A stretch of DNA of 64,000 nucleotides from Streptomyces antarcticus (GCF_026627255.1 NZ_JAPNLM010000014.1:62001-126000), one strand, 5' to 3'; shown: positions 17,506-26,866, numbered from the stretch's first letter. A program made the numbers and translations. Notes: generated from the letters alone by a model not told the origin.

Positions 17506-17528
17506 CTCTCCCTGTATACACGGGAGAG
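17506..17528. promoter_or_regulatory. Near-perfect palindrome upstream of the universal stress protein gene
   Basis: Arms CTCTCCC and GGGAGAG flank TGTATACAC, whose core TGTATACA is itself palindromic. It lies 35-57 bp upstream of the stress-protein ATG, in the promoter zone. It could equally serve the divergent small membrane-protein remnant. Candidate repressor or activator site. Confidence 0.5.
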
Positions 17529-17660
17529 GGGGGCCGACCCCGAACGACGATCGTCGCGCGTCCAGACGACTTTCGACGACGGTGCCGGGCCACCGCCCCC
17601 TGCGAAGGTCGGAGCGTCACGGTGAACGGCCCCGGACGCGGCACGGCTTGGAGGAACGGC

Positions 17661-17880
17661 GTGGCTCAGCGCAAGGGTTGCCTGATCGGGTGCGGCATAG
17701 CGGCGGTGGTGGGCATCGGCGTCATCGCCGCCCTCGTCTTCGGGGCCTCCAAGATCCTGGACGCCGCGGACAAGACCCTGCTCGACCCGAAGGTGTACGC
17801 GGAGGCCGAGGTCGGCCGGCCGGAGCAGGAGGTGCGCGACCGGCTCCCGTCGGGCGAGACGTTCATCAAGTCCACCCCGC
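17661..17880 (+). pseudogene. Truncated small membrane protein gene
   Basis: A GTG at 17661 with a textbook GGAGG site (17651-17655) starts a protein beginning MAQRKGCLIGCGIAAVVGIG. One membrane helix and a charged segment (DPKVYAEAEVGRPEQEVRDR, then LPSGETFIKST) follow for about 70 codons, with good codon bias. From ~17875 the frame turns into low-quality Pro/Arg/Gly sequence and meets no stop until 20681, inside a downstream gene. The 3' half therefore seems deleted or replaced. Full-length family unknown. Confidence 0.55.
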
Positions 17881-18306
17881 CTTGCCCGTGGTCACCGGGG
17901 CCACGGACCGTACGCACCCCACGCGGGCAGCCGCCCGGACCGGCCGCCGGACGCTTACGCCGGCAGCCGTCCCGCCTCCGGGGGAAAGGGTTTCGCGGCC
18001 TGCGGGATAAAGCGCATGAGTGCGCGTCGCCGAGAACCGTCGATATGAAGTCAAACACCGGCGGTCGGGCAGGCTTCGCCATCCGCTCGGTGTCGTCTGC
18101 GACGTTCTTTCCGCTAAAGCGCATCAGTCCAGTCCGGGGTGGGTGTGGAGAGAGTTTGGGTGCGGGCGGGGCACCCCTTGTCGGCAGGGTCGGCCCGGAT
18201 GTCACCGGCCATCGGGTCCGCCGCCTCGTTGACGCGATCTCGCGTGCGGACGACCGTGGTCACCGCTCTCCGGCAGAGAGGCCGGACTTCTGCGAAGGCG
18301 GCGACG
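17881..18306. other. Non-coding region before the sugar ABC operon
   Basis: About 425 bp without a credible gene. 18000-18130 is noticeably less GC-rich than its surroundings. A short hairpin (GGGTGC/GCACCC) occurs near 18157-18176 and may end upstream transcription. The promoter of the ABC operon should lie here, but no clear -10/-35 was found. Confidence 0.5.
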
Positions 18307-19641
18307 ATGACGCGATCGAACCTGACCCGTACCGCTGTCGCCACGCTCGTGGCGGGCACGCTGCTGTCGACTTCCGCGTGCGGTCTGAGCGGTGGGGCCG
18401 CAGAGGTGGAGGAGGCGGAGCGGACCGGCAAGGTGTCCGGTGGGATCACGTTCCGCACCCTGCAGCTGAAGCCCGCCTTCACGTCCTACGTACAGGGTGT
18501 GATCGACGCCTTCGAGGAGGAGCACCCCGACGTCGAGGTCAGGTGGGAGGACGTCCCCGGAGACGGCTACAACGAGAAGCTGGTGGCCGACGCCCAGGCC
18601 GGAGCCCTCCCGGACGTGGTCAACCTCTCCACCGACTCCTTCCAGCTCCTCGGCGACCGGGGCATGCTCGCCGACGTGGCCAAGCTCGACGGGGCACTGG
18701 CCCAGGACTACGTGCCCGGTGCCTGGGAGCAGTTCAGGCTCCCCGGCAAGGGCGACGGCGTGTACGCCTACCCCTGGTACGTGACCCCGGAGATCCTCAC
18801 CTACAACAGGGAGCTGTTCGAGAAGTCCGGTCTGGACCCGGCCGAACCGCCCACGAGCGTCGAGCAGTTCTTCGACCACGCCGAGCGGATCGCCGCCGGA
18901 TCCGGGGGCCGGTACGCCGCCTTCATGGCCGACCCCAAGGGCAGGCTGCCCGGGGACTGGCAGAAGATGGGCGTACCGATCCTCAACGAGAAGCGGGACC
19001 GGTTCACCTTCGACACCGGCAAGGCCGTCGAGTGGGTGGAGCGGATGAAGGACCTCTACGCCAAGGGCGCGATGCCCAGGGAATCGCTGCTCAAGTCCGA
19101 CGACATCAACCAGCTCTACGGCGCCGGCAAACTCGTCTTCGGCCCCGGCTCCCCGGGCTTCGTCAAGGACATCAAGCAGAACGCCCCCCAGGTGTACGCG
19201 AAGACGCGGGTCGCCGGAGCCGTCACCGGAACGCTCGGCCACATCGGCATCTACGCCCAGTCGCTCGGCATCAGGAAGGACACCAGGCACCTCGACGCGG
19301 CGGCCGCGTTCGCCCGGTGGGTCACCAACGGGCCCAACCAGGTGGAGTTCTCCCGGAAGGCCACCATCTACCCGTCCAACGCCAGGGGCCTCGCCGACCC
19401 GCTGTTCTCCGACCGGGGCGACGGGAAGGACGCGGAGACGGTCGCCCGGGCGGTCGGCGCCGAACAGCTGAAGAGCGCCGCGCTCGACGCCAACACCCCG
19501 GTCCAGTGGACCAATCAGGTCGGCGACGCCGTCGTGCGCGAGATGCAGAAGGCCATCAAGGGCGAACAGGACCCCCGGTCGGCGGTGAAGAAGGCCCAGG
19601 AGGAAGCCAACAGGCTCCTCGCCGACGCGGCCGCCCAGTGA
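18307..19641 (+). CDS. Sugar ABC transporter substrate-binding lipoprotein (CUT1)
   Basis: A 444-residue extracytoplasmic binding protein. The ATG at 18307 opens a signal peptide (RTAVATLVAGTLLSTSACG) whose Cys near residue 25 fits lipidation. The -3 residue of the lipobox is atypical. The mature protein shows the family-1 solute-binding pattern (VIDAFEEEHPDVEVRWEDVP, VADAQAGALPDVVNLSTD, YPWYVTPEILTYNRELFEKS, AFMADPKGRLPG). It delivers an oligosaccharide or sugar to the two permeases encoded just downstream (GTGA overlap). The GH38 alpha-mannosidase at the operon end points to mannose-containing ligands, which is inference. Confidence 0.93.
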   Translation: MTRSNLTRTAVATLVAGTLLSTSACGLSGGAAEVEEAERTGKVSGGITFRTLQLKPAFTSYVQGVIDAFEEEHPDVEVRWEDVPGDGYNEKLVADAQAGALPDVVNLSTDSFQLLGDRGMLADVAKLDGALAQDYVPGAWEQFRLPGKGDGVYAYPWYVTPEILTYNRELFEKSGLDPAEPPTSVEQFFDHAERIAAGSGGRYAAFMADPKGRLPGDWQKMGVPILNEKRDRFTFDTGKAVEWVERMKDLYAKGAMPRESLLKSDDINQLYGAGKLVFGPGSPGFVKDIKQNAPQVYAKTRVAGAVTGTLGHIGIYAQSLGIRKDTRHLDAAAAFARWVTNGPNQVEFSRKATIYPSNARGLADPLFSDRGDGKDAETVARAVGAEQLKSAALDANTPVQWTNQVGDAVVREMQKAIKGEQDPRSAVKKAQEEANRLLADAAAQ

Positions 19642-20681
19642 GCGCGGTGGACGAGGCGGCGGGGCCGAAGACGCCGGGATCCAAGACGCCGGGATCGAAG
19701 ACGCCGGGATCGAAGGCGGCGGAATCGGAGAACGGGCGCGCCGCCCGGAGGGAGGCGGCCGGGCGGGGCAGGCGGGCGCGGGCGGCCATGGAGGCGGACA
19801 CGGGGCTGGTGCACCGCTCGTGGTGGACCCCGTACCTGTTCCTCGCGCCCGGGCTGGTGATGGTGTGCCTGTTCAGCATCTGGCCGTTCGCCAACACCGT
19901 CATCCTCTCCTTCACCGACGCGCGGATCCTGCGCGGCGGCACCTTCGTCGGCTTCGCCAACTACGCCCGCGCCTTCGCCGATCCCGGCTTCTGGGTCGCG
20001 GCCGGCAACAGCGTGCTCTACCTCGTGGTCGTCGTACCGTGCCTGGTCTTCCTGCCGCTGGCCCTCGCCGTCCTCGTACAGACGAAGATCCCCGGCATCG
20101 GCATCTTCCGCTCCGCCTTCTACACGCCGGTGATCGCCTCGGCCGTGGTCGTCGGCCTGATCTGGCAGTGGGTGCTGCGCAGCGACGGCCTGGTCAACAC
20201 CGTCTTCCTGAAGCTGAGCATCGTCTCCGAGCCGATCCCGTTCCTGACCGACAGCACCATGCTGCTGGTGTCCGCGATGATCGTGACGGTGTGGAAGGGC
20301 CTCGGCTACTACATGGTCTTCTACCTCGCTGCCCTCGGGAACGTGCCCGCCTCGCTCCACGAGGCGGCCGCGATCGACGGCGCCGGCACCGTGCGCCGCT
20401 TCTTCAGCATCACCGTCCCCCAGGTGAAGCCGATGATGCTGCTGGTCGGCACCCTCTCCGCGATCTCCGCGCTCCGCGTCTTCACCGAGATCTACATCCT
20501 CGGGGGCGAGAGCGGCGGCCCCGGCGGCGGCGCGCGTACCCTGCCCTTCCTCATCCGGCAGGTCGGCCTGGGCTTCGCCGGCGAGACCGGCTACGCCTCC
20601 GCCCTCTCCATCCTGCTGTTCCTCCTGACGCTGGTCTTCAGCCTGCTGGGCCGCCGTCTGTCGAAGGGGGACGAGACGTGA
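19638..20681 (+). CDS. Sugar ABC transporter permease 1 (MalF/UgpA type)
   Basis: A 347-residue inner-membrane permease whose GTG start overlaps the binding-protein stop codon. The first ~50 residues are cytoplasmic and carry the tandem KTPGSKTPGSKTPGSK, then an Arg/Ala-rich stretch. The conserved protein begins near SWWTPYLFLAPGLVMVCLFS. Six membrane helices follow. The EAA loop, which contacts the ATPase, is HEAAAIDGAGTVRRFFSITV. An ATG at 19789 could start a shorter form without the repeats. No ATP-binding subunit is encoded nearby; streptomycetes often use the shared MsiK ATPase (established for this family). Confidence 0.95.
   Translation: MSAVDEAAGPKTPGSKTPGSKTPGSKAAESENGRAARREAAGRGRRARAAMEADTGLVHRSWWTPYLFLAPGLVMVCLFSIWPFANTVILSFTDARILRGGTFVGFANYARAFADPGFWVAAGNSVLYLVVVVPCLVFLPLALAVLVQTKIPGIGIFRSAFYTPVIASAVVVGLIWQWVLRSDGLVNTVFLKLSIVSEPIPFLTDSTMLLVSAMIVTVWKGLGYYMVFYLAALGNVPASLHEAAAIDGAGTVRRFFSITVPQVKPMMLLVGTLSAISALRVFTEIYILGGESGGPGGGARTLPFLIRQVGLGFAGETGYASALSILLFLLTLVFSLLGRRLSKGDET
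19664..19717 (+). repeat. 15-bp tandem repeat in the permease 5' end
   Basis: Three to four copies of an acgccgggatcgaag-type unit encode the KTPGS repeat. It keeps frame and lies in the non-conserved cytoplasmic tail of the permease. Confidence 0.75.
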
Positions 20682-21553
20682 GCGCACCGTCCCCTCCCGG
20701 AGGGCGGGAGCCCCGGCGCTCCCGCCCCGGCCGCGGGCGCCGGTGGACCGGCCTGGCCGGCCGGTACGCCGCGCTCCTGCTCATGCTCGTCGTCATGCTC
20801 GGGCCGATCGTCTGGCAGTTCCTGACCTCGATCCGCGGCCGCACCGAGAACGTGTACGACGGGATGCTGCCCTCGCAGCCCACCCTCGACAACTACGTCC
20901 GGGTCGCCGAGTCCTTCCCGCTCCTCCAGTACGCGGGCAACACCCTCGTCGTCGCGGCCCTCGCCGTCTCCTCGAACACGCTGTTCGCGGCGATGGGCGG
21001 CTACGCCCTCTCCCGGGCCGCGTGGAAGGGCCGCAAGGTGGTCTTCACCCTGCTCGTGGCGACCCTGATGTTCCCGTTCGAGTCCGTCATGATCTCGATG
21101 TTCCTCACCGTCCGGGAGATGGGCCTGGTCGACACCCTCATCGGCGTGTGGCTCCCCGGGGCCGTCTCCGTCCTCAACGTCATGATCATGCGATCGGCCT
21201 TCCTGGCGGTGCCCAGGGAGGTCGAGGAGGCAGCGGTCCTTGACGGCGCCAACGAGTGGACCCGTTTCGCCCGAGTCTTCCTGCCCTCCGCCAAGGGGGC
21301 CCTGGCGGTCGTCTGCCTCACCAGTTTCATGGGCGCCTGGGACGACTTCCTCTGGCCCCTGCTCGTTCTCACCGACAGCGACAACTACACCCTGCAACTG
21401 GGCCTGAAGACGCTGGCCGGCGCCACCACGGTCAACGACCAGCGGCTCATCGCCGCCGGCGCGATGGCCGCGCTGATCCCGATGGTGCTGCTCTTCCTCG
21501 CCCTCCAGCGCTTCTTCTTCAAGGGCGTGGGCGAGGGAGCGGTCAAGACCTGA
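20678..21553 (+). CDS. Sugar ABC transporter permease 2 (MalG/UgpE type)
   Basis: A 291-residue integral membrane partner of the preceding permease. The GTG start overlaps that gene's stop (GTGA). An Arg/Pro-rich N-terminus precedes six helices, the first being YAALLLMLVVMLGPIVWQFL. The EAA coupling loop reads EEAAVLDGANEWTRFARVFL, and the conserved region SFMGAWDDFLWPLLVL follows. It forms the heterodimeric sugar channel. Termini and length fit the CUT1 family. Confidence 0.95.
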   Translation: MSAPSPPGGREPRRSRPGRGRRWTGLAGRYAALLLMLVVMLGPIVWQFLTSIRGRTENVYDGMLPSQPTLDNYVRVAESFPLLQYAGNTLVVAALAVSSNTLFAAMGGYALSRAAWKGRKVVFTLLVATLMFPFESVMISMFLTVREMGLVDTLIGVWLPGAVSVLNVMIMRSAFLAVPREVEEAAVLDGANEWTRFARVFLPSAKGALAVVCLTSFMGAWDDFLWPLLVLTDSDNYTLQLGLKTLAGATTVNDQRLIAAGAMAALIPMVLLFLALQRFFFKGVGEGAVKT

Positions 21554-21607
21554 GCCGCCGGCCCGGCCCCGCCCGCCGTACGCACCCGCCTCCCTGGAGT
21601 AGCCGTC

Positions 21608-24600
21608 ATGCACGACGACCGCAGCATCACCGAGCACCGCCTCCGCCGGGTCCTCAAGGAGCGCATCAAGCCCGCCGTCCGCACCCGGCCGGTCCCGCTG
21701 AGCGTCGAGCGCTGGGAGGCCCCCGGTGAGCCGGTGCCCGTCGCCGAGGGCCTCGGCGCCGCGTACGGGCCCTGCGCGGTCGGCGATGCCTGGGGCCCCG
21801 CCTGGGGCACCACCTGGTTCAAGGTCACCGGCACCGTACCGGCGGAGTGGGCCGGCCGTACGGTGGAGGCCGTCCTCGACCTCGGCTTCGACCGGATGAT
21901 GCCGGGGTTCCAGTGCGAGGGCCTGGTCCACCGGGCCGACGGCGGCGAGATCAAGGCGCTCAACCCCTACAACGACTGGGTGCGCGTCGCCGACCGGGCC
22001 GAGGGCGGCGAGCGGATCGAGTGGTACGTCGAGGCCGCCTCCAACCCCGTCCTCGTCGACCACGCCGCGACCTACGAGGGCGACCGGCAGACCAGCGGCG
22101 ACCAGCCGCTCTACCGGCTCGCCCGGATGGACCTGACCGTCTTCGAGACCGAGGTCTGGGAACTGGTCCAGGACCTGGAGGTGCTCCACGACCTCATGAC
22201 GCAGCTCGGCACGGGCGACGCCCGCCGGTACGGGATCCTGCGCGCCCTCGACGCCGCCCTCGACGCCGTGGACCTCGGGGACGTGCCCGGCTCGGCCGCG
22301 GCCGCCCGTACCCACCTCGCCGCGGTGCTGGCCGCGCCCGCCCACGCCTCCGCGCACCGGATCAGCGCGGTGGGCCACGCACACATCGACTCCGCCTGGC
22401 TGTGGCCGCTGCGCGAGACGGTCCGCAAGGTCTCCCGCACCGCGTCCAACGTGGTCGCCCTGATGGACGAGCACCCCGAGTTCGTGTTCGCGATGTCCCA
22501 GGCGCAACAGCTCGACTGGATCAAGGCCTGCCGGCCGGAGCTGTTCGAGCGGATCAAGAAGAAGATCGCCGACGGCCGGTTCGTGCCCGTCGGCGGGATG
22601 TGGGTGGAGTCCGACACGAACATGGTGGGCGGCGAGGCCATGGCCCGCCAGTTCCTCTACGGCAAGAAGTTCTTCCTCGACGAGTTCGGCGTCGAGACAC
22701 ACACCGTCTGGCTCCCCGACTCCTTCGGCTACACGGCCGCCATGCCGCAGATCGTCAGGCTCTCCGGCTCCACGTCGTTCCTGACCCAGAAGATCTCCTG
22801 GTCCCAGGTCAACGCGTTCCCCCACCACACCTTCTGGTGGGAGGGAATCGACGGAACCCGCGTCTTCACGCACTTCCCGCCCGTCGACACCTACAACTCC
22901 GACCTCGGCGGAGCCCAGTTGGCGCACGCTGCCCGCAACTACCGTGAGAAGGGCCGGGGTTCGCGCTCGCTGGTCCCGTTCGGCTGGGGCGACGGCGGTG
23001 GCGGCCCCACGCGCGAGCACCTCGCCCGCGCCCGGCGGCAGCGGGACCTGGAGGGCTCCCCGCGGGTCGAGATCGAGCGCCCCGACGCCTTCTTCGACAA
23101 GGCCCGCGCCGAGTACGAGGACGCCCCCGTCTGGGCCGGCGAGCTCTACCTGGAGCTCCACCGCGGCACCTACACCTCCCAGGCCAAGACCAAGCAGGGC
23201 AACCGGCGCAGCGAGTCCCTGCTGCGCGAGGCCGAACTGTGGGCGGCCACCGCCGCCGTGCGGGCGCCGGAGTACGCGTACCCGTACGAGGATCTGGAGC
23301 GGATCTGGAAGACGGTGCTCCTGCACCAGTTCCACGACATCCTGCCCGGGTCCTCCATCGCCTGGGTGCACCGCGAGGCGCGCGGGACGTACGCGCGGCT
23401 GGGAGAGGAACTCGCGGGGATCACCCGGACCGCGCAGAGCGCGCTGGCGGGGGAGGGTGACCGGGAGCTGGTCTTCAACTGCGCCCCGCACACCCGGCGC
23501 GGCATCCCCGCCGGCGGCGCCGGCCGCCCCGCCGGGACCGGAGAGCCGGTCACCGTGGAGGAGCGGCACGGCGGCGGGCAGGTCCTGGCCAACGGGCGGC
23601 TGCGGGTGGAGGTCGACGGCCGGGGCCTGATCGTGTCGGCCTACGACCTCGAGGCCGGCCGGGAGTCCGTCGCACCGGGAGCGGCCGCCAACCTGCTCCA
23701 GATCCACCCCGACTTCCCGAACATGTGGGACGCCTGGGACATCGACGCGTTCTACCGCAACAACGTCACCGACCTCGTGGACCTGGACGCCCTGGAGGTC
23801 ACCGGGGACGGGCCGGAGTCCGCCACCGTCCGCGTCACCCGCTCCTTCGGTTCCTCCTCGGTCGTCCAGTCGGTGACGCTCCGGGCAGGTGCCAAGGCGG
23901 TGGACATCGTCACGGTCGTGGAGTGGCACGAGACGGAGAAGTTCCTGAAGGCCGCGTTCCCGCTGGACGTGAAGGCCGAACGATCCGCCTCCGAAACGCA
24001 GTTCGGGCACGTATACCGGGCCACGCACACCAACACCTCGTGGGAGGCCGCCAAGTTCGAGATCTGCGCCCACCGCTGGATCCACGTGGAGGAACCCGGC
24101 TGGGGCGCGGCCCTGCTCAACGACTCCACGTACGGGCACGACGTGACCCGCGACGTACGGCCCGACGGCGGTCAGACCACCACCGTACGGCTCTCCCTCC
24201 TGCGGGCCCCGCGCTACCCGGACCCGGAGACCGACCAGGGCTCCCACACCCTGCGCTTCTCCCTCGCGCCGGGGGCCGGGATCGCCGACGCTGTCCGCGA
24301 GGGCCACGCGCTGAACCTGCCCGAACGCACCCTGACCGGCGCCGGCCCGGTGGCGCCCCTGGTGGCCGTGGACGACGACGCGGTGGTCGTCGAGTCGGTC
24401 AAGCTCGCCGAGGACCGCGGCGGCGACGTGATCGTCCGCCTCTACGAGTCCCGCGGCGGCCGGGCCCGGGCCACCCTCGCGGCCGGTTTCCCGCTCGCGG
24501 CGGCGGTCGAGAGCGACCTCCTGGAGCGGCCGCTGGAGGGGACGGCGGTCGGCCCGGCCACCCCGGCGGGGACGGTCCCGCTGACGCTGCGCCCGTTCCA

Positions 24601-24631
24601 GATCGTCACGGTCCGCCTGCGCCGCGCCTGA
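21608..24631 (+). CDS. Alpha-mannosidase, GH38
   Basis: A 1007-residue zinc-dependent retaining alpha-mannosidase without a signal peptide, hence cytoplasmic. Zinc ligands lie in GHAHIDSAWLWPLRET near residues 258-262. The catalytic nucleophile Asp lies in WLPDSFGYTAAMPQI near residue 370, and TFWWEGIDGTRVFTHFPP and LHQFHDILPGSSI are further GH38 signatures. The C-terminal beta domains include the glycosyl-hydrolase 38C region. ATG 21608 is preceded by CTGGAG, 54 bp after the permease stop, so it belongs to the ABC operon. It probably cleaves mannosides imported by that transporter. A strong hairpin follows. Confidence 0.96.
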   Translation: MHDDRSITEHRLRRVLKERIKPAVRTRPVPLSVERWEAPGEPVPVAEGLGAAYGPCAVGDAWGPAWGTTWFKVTGTVPAEWAGRTVEAVLDLGFDRMMPGFQCEGLVHRADGGEIKALNPYNDWVRVADRAEGGERIEWYVEAASNPVLVDHAATYEGDRQTSGDQPLYRLARMDLTVFETEVWELVQDLEVLHDLMTQLGTGDARRYGILRALDAALDAVDLGDVPGSAAAARTHLAAVLAAPAHASAHRISAVGHAHIDSAWLWPLRETVRKVSRTASNVVALMDEHPEFVFAMSQAQQLDWIKACRPELFERIKKKIADGRFVPVGGMWVESDTNMVGGEAMARQFLYGKKFFLDEFGVETHTVWLPDSFGYTAAMPQIVRLSGSTSFLTQKISWSQVNAFPHHTFWWEGIDGTRVFTHFPPVDTYNSDLGGAQLAHAARNYREKGRGSRSLVPFGWGDGGGGPTREHLARARRQRDLEGSPRVEIERPDAFFDKARAEYEDAPVWAGELYLELHRGTYTSQAKTKQGNRRSESLLREAELWAATAAVRAPEYAYPYEDLERIWKTVLLHQFHDILPGSSIAWVHREARGTYARLGEELAGITRTAQSALAGEGDRELVFNCAPHTRRGIPAGGAGRPAGTGEPVTVEERHGGGQVLANGRLRVEVDGRGLIVSAYDLEAGRESVAPGAAANLLQIHPDFPNMWDAWDIDAFYRNNVTDLVDLDALEVTGDGPESATVRVTRSFGSSSVVQSVTLRAGAKAVDIVTVVEWHETEKFLKAAFPLDVKAERSASETQFGHVYRATHTNTSWEAAKFEICAHRWIHVEEPGWGAALLNDSTYGHDVTRDVRPDGGQTTTVRLSLLRAPRYPDPETDQGSHTLRFSLAPGAGIADAVREGHALNLPERTLTGAGPVAPLVAVDDDAVVVESVKLAEDRGGDVIVRLYESRGGRARATLAAGFPLAAAVESDLLERPLEGTAVGPATPAGTVPLTLRPFQIVTVRLRRA

Positions 24632-24640
24632 AAGGGGGCG

Positions 24641-24691
24641 CGGCGACGCTGCCGGGGCGGCCCGCGGGGGAGGCCGTCCCGGCAGCGCCGC
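24641..24691 (+). terminator. Terminator after the mannosidase operon
   Basis: A long stem-loop starts 10 bp after the GH38 stop. About 20 paired positions (CGCTGCCGGG against CCCGGCAGCG as the core) surround a loop of about 9 nt. There is no U-run. Confidence 0.75.
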
Positions 24692-24781
24692 GGCCGTGAA
24701 CTCCGCCACAGACGACCGCGGCCCCGGCCCGTGGTTGCGGTCCGCACCACGCGGAACGTCCACATTCGGTTATGCACCTAG

Positions 24782-24810
24782 TTGCAAAACCTGCCCCGGC
24801 TCGCTAGAAC
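24782..24810 (+). promoter_or_regulatory. Candidate promoter of the dienoyl-CoA reductase gene
   Basis: TTGCAA, a 17-bp spacer and TAGAAC match the housekeeping-type -35/-10 pattern, placing transcription start about 28 bp before the ATG. The overlapping GCACCTAGTTGC is an imperfect dyad that resembles MarR-type sites. Confidence 0.5.
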
Positions 24811-24844
24811 AGGGTCATCACCCCCGCGCGAGGAGGCGCCCCCC

Positions 24845-26866
24845 ATGACGCAGAGCCGGTACCCGCACCTGTTGAGCCCCCTGGACCTCGGTTTCACCAC
24901 GCTGCCGAACCGCGTGGTCATGGGCTCCATGCACACCGGCCTCGAGGAGCACGCGGGCGGCTTCGAGCGCCTCGCCGCCTTCTACGCCGAGCGCGCCCGC
25001 GGCGGCGTCGGCCTGATCGTCACCGGCGGCATCGCCCCCAACGACGCCGGCCGCCCCTTCGAGGGCGGCTCCCGCCTCACCACCGAGGAGGAGGCGGCCG
25101 AGCACCGGGTGATCACCGAGGCCGTGCACGCCGAGGGCGGGAAGATCGCGATGCAGATCCTCCACTTCGGCCGCTACGCCTACCACAAGGACCTGGTCGC
25201 CCCCAGCCCGCTCCAGGCCCCGATCAGCCCGTTCGTCCCGAACGAGCTCACCGACATCGAGGTCGAGCGCACGGTCGAGGACTTCGTCCGCGCCGCCCGC
25301 CTGGCCAAGCTCGCCGGCTACGACGGCGTCGAGATCATGGGCTCCGAGGGCTACCTCGTCAACGAGTTCATCGCCGCCGCGACCAACCGCCGCACCGACC
25401 GCTGGGGCGGCGCGTACGAGAACCGCGTCCGCTTCCCGCTGGAGATCGTCCGGCGCACCCGCGCGGCCGTCGGCGAGGACTTCATCATCGTCTACCGCCT
25501 CTCCATGCTGGACCTGATCCCCGGCGGCTCCACCCTCGACGAGGTCGTCCGCCTCGCCAAGGAGGTCGAGGCCGCCGGCGCCACCATCATCAACACCGGC
25601 ATCGGCTGGCACGAGGCCCGCATCCCCACCATCGCCACCTCCGTCCCGCGCGGCGCGTACACCTGGGTCACGAAGCGGCTGATGGGTGCGGTGAGCGTCC
25701 CGCTCGTCACCAGCAACCGCATCAACACCCCCGAGATCGCCGAGGAACTGCTCGCCGACGGGCGCGCCGACCTGGTGTCCCTGGCACGGCCCTTCCTCGC
25801 CGACGCCGACTTCGTCGCGAAGGCCGCGGCCGGCCGCTCCGAGACCATCAACACCTGCATCGGCTGCAACCAGGCCTGCCTGGACCACACCTTCAGCGGC
25901 AAGATCACCAGCTGTCTGGTCAACCCGCGCGCCTGCCACGAGACCGAGCTGGTCCTCGCGCCCACCCGGCTGAAGAAGAGCGTCGCCGTCGTCGGAGCCG
26001 GCCCGGCCGGTCTGGCCTGCGCCGTCTCCGCCGCCGGCCGCGGCCACGCCGTCACCCTCTTCGAGGCCTCCGGGCACATAGGCGGCCAGCTCGACATCGC
26101 CCGCCGCATCCCCGGCAAGGAGGAGTTCGAGGAGACCATCCGCTACTTCGGCACCCAGCTCGTGGAGAGCGGGGTGGAGGTCCGCCTGAACACCCGCGCC
26201 GACGTGCGGACCCTCCAGGGTTACGACGAGGTCGTGGTCGCCACCGGGGTCACCCCCCGCACCCCCGACATCGAGGGCGTGGACCACCCCAGCGTCGTCG
26301 ACTACCTCGACGTGCTGCGCGACGGCGCCCCGGTCGGCGAGCGCGTCGCCGTCGTCGGGGCGGGCGGCATCGGCTTCGACGTCGCGGAGTTCCTCACCGA
26401 CAGCGGCGAAGGCGCCTCCCAGGACCCCGCCGTGTACTTCCGGCACTGGGGCGTGGACACCTCGTACGCCGGACCCGGCGGGCTCACCGCCCCCGAGCGG
26501 CCGGCCCCGCCGCGCCAGGTGCACCTGCTCCAGCGCAAGACCACCAAGGTCGGCGCGGGCCTGGGCACCACCACCGGCTGGATCCACCGCGCGGAGCTCA
26601 AGCACCGCGGGGTCGTCTCCGTCGCCGGGGCCTCCTACGACCGCATCGACGACGAGGGCCTGCACATCACGGTGGGCGGCGAGCAGCGCCTCGTATCCGC
26701 CGACACCGTGGTCCTGTGCACCGGCCAGGAGCCGCGGCGCGACCTGTGGGAGGCGCTGCGCGAGGCGGGCGTCGAGGCGCACCTGATCGGCGGCGCCGAC
26801 GTGGCCGCCGAACTCGACGCCAAGCGGGCCATCCGCCAGGGCACGGAGCTGGCCGCCGGCCTCTGA
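24845..26866 (+). CDS. fadH: 2,4-dienoyl-CoA reductase-like NADPH:flavin oxidoreductase (FadH family)
   Basis: A 673-residue flavo-iron-sulfur enzyme. The N-terminal old-yellow-enzyme barrel spans residues ~1-330 (LPNRVVMGSMHTGLEE, MQILHFGRYAYH, GYDGVEIMGSEGYLVNEF, RRTDRWGGAYENR). A [4Fe-4S] motif follows near 340-365 (CIGCNQACLD, then a Cys in SCLVNPRAC). The FAD domain has VAVVGAGPAGLACA and the NAD(P)H domain VAVVGAGGIGFDVAE. FadH reduces 2,4-dienoyl-CoA during beta-oxidation of unsaturated fatty acids; related enzymes act on other enones. ATG 24845 is chosen because GAGGAGG precedes it and the promoter lies just upstream. It appears monocistronic. Confidence 0.93.
   Translation: MTQSRYPHLLSPLDLGFTTLPNRVVMGSMHTGLEEHAGGFERLAAFYAERARGGVGLIVTGGIAPNDAGRPFEGGSRLTTEEEAAEHRVITEAVHAEGGKIAMQILHFGRYAYHKDLVAPSPLQAPISPFVPNELTDIEVERTVEDFVRAARLAKLAGYDGVEIMGSEGYLVNEFIAAATNRRTDRWGGAYENRVRFPLEIVRRTRAAVGEDFIIVYRLSMLDLIPGGSTLDEVVRLAKEVEAAGATIINTGIGWHEARIPTIATSVPRGAYTWVTKRLMGAVSVPLVTSNRINTPEIAEELLADGRADLVSLARPFLADADFVAKAAAGRSETINTCIGCNQACLDHTFSGKITSCLVNPRACHETELVLAPTRLKKSVAVVGAGPAGLACAVSAAGRGHAVTLFEASGHIGGQLDIARRIPGKEEFEETIRYFGTQLVESGVEVRLNTRADVRTLQGYDEVVVATGVTPRTPDIEGVDHPSVVDYLDVLRDGAPVGERVAVVGAGGIGFDVAEFLTDSGEGASQDPAVYFRHWGVDTSYAGPGGLTAPERPAPPRQVHLLQRKTTKVGAGLGTTTGWIHRAELKHRGVVSVAGASYDRIDDEGLHITVGGEQRLVSADTVVLCTGQEPRRDLWEALREAGVEAHLIGGADVAAELDAKRAIRQGTELAAGL

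Noticed and set aside
20591..24763. A 1390-codon minus-strand frame antisense to the permease and mannosidase genes
   Set aside because: A shadow of high GC third positions. The plus strand carries unmistakable permease and GH38 motifs.
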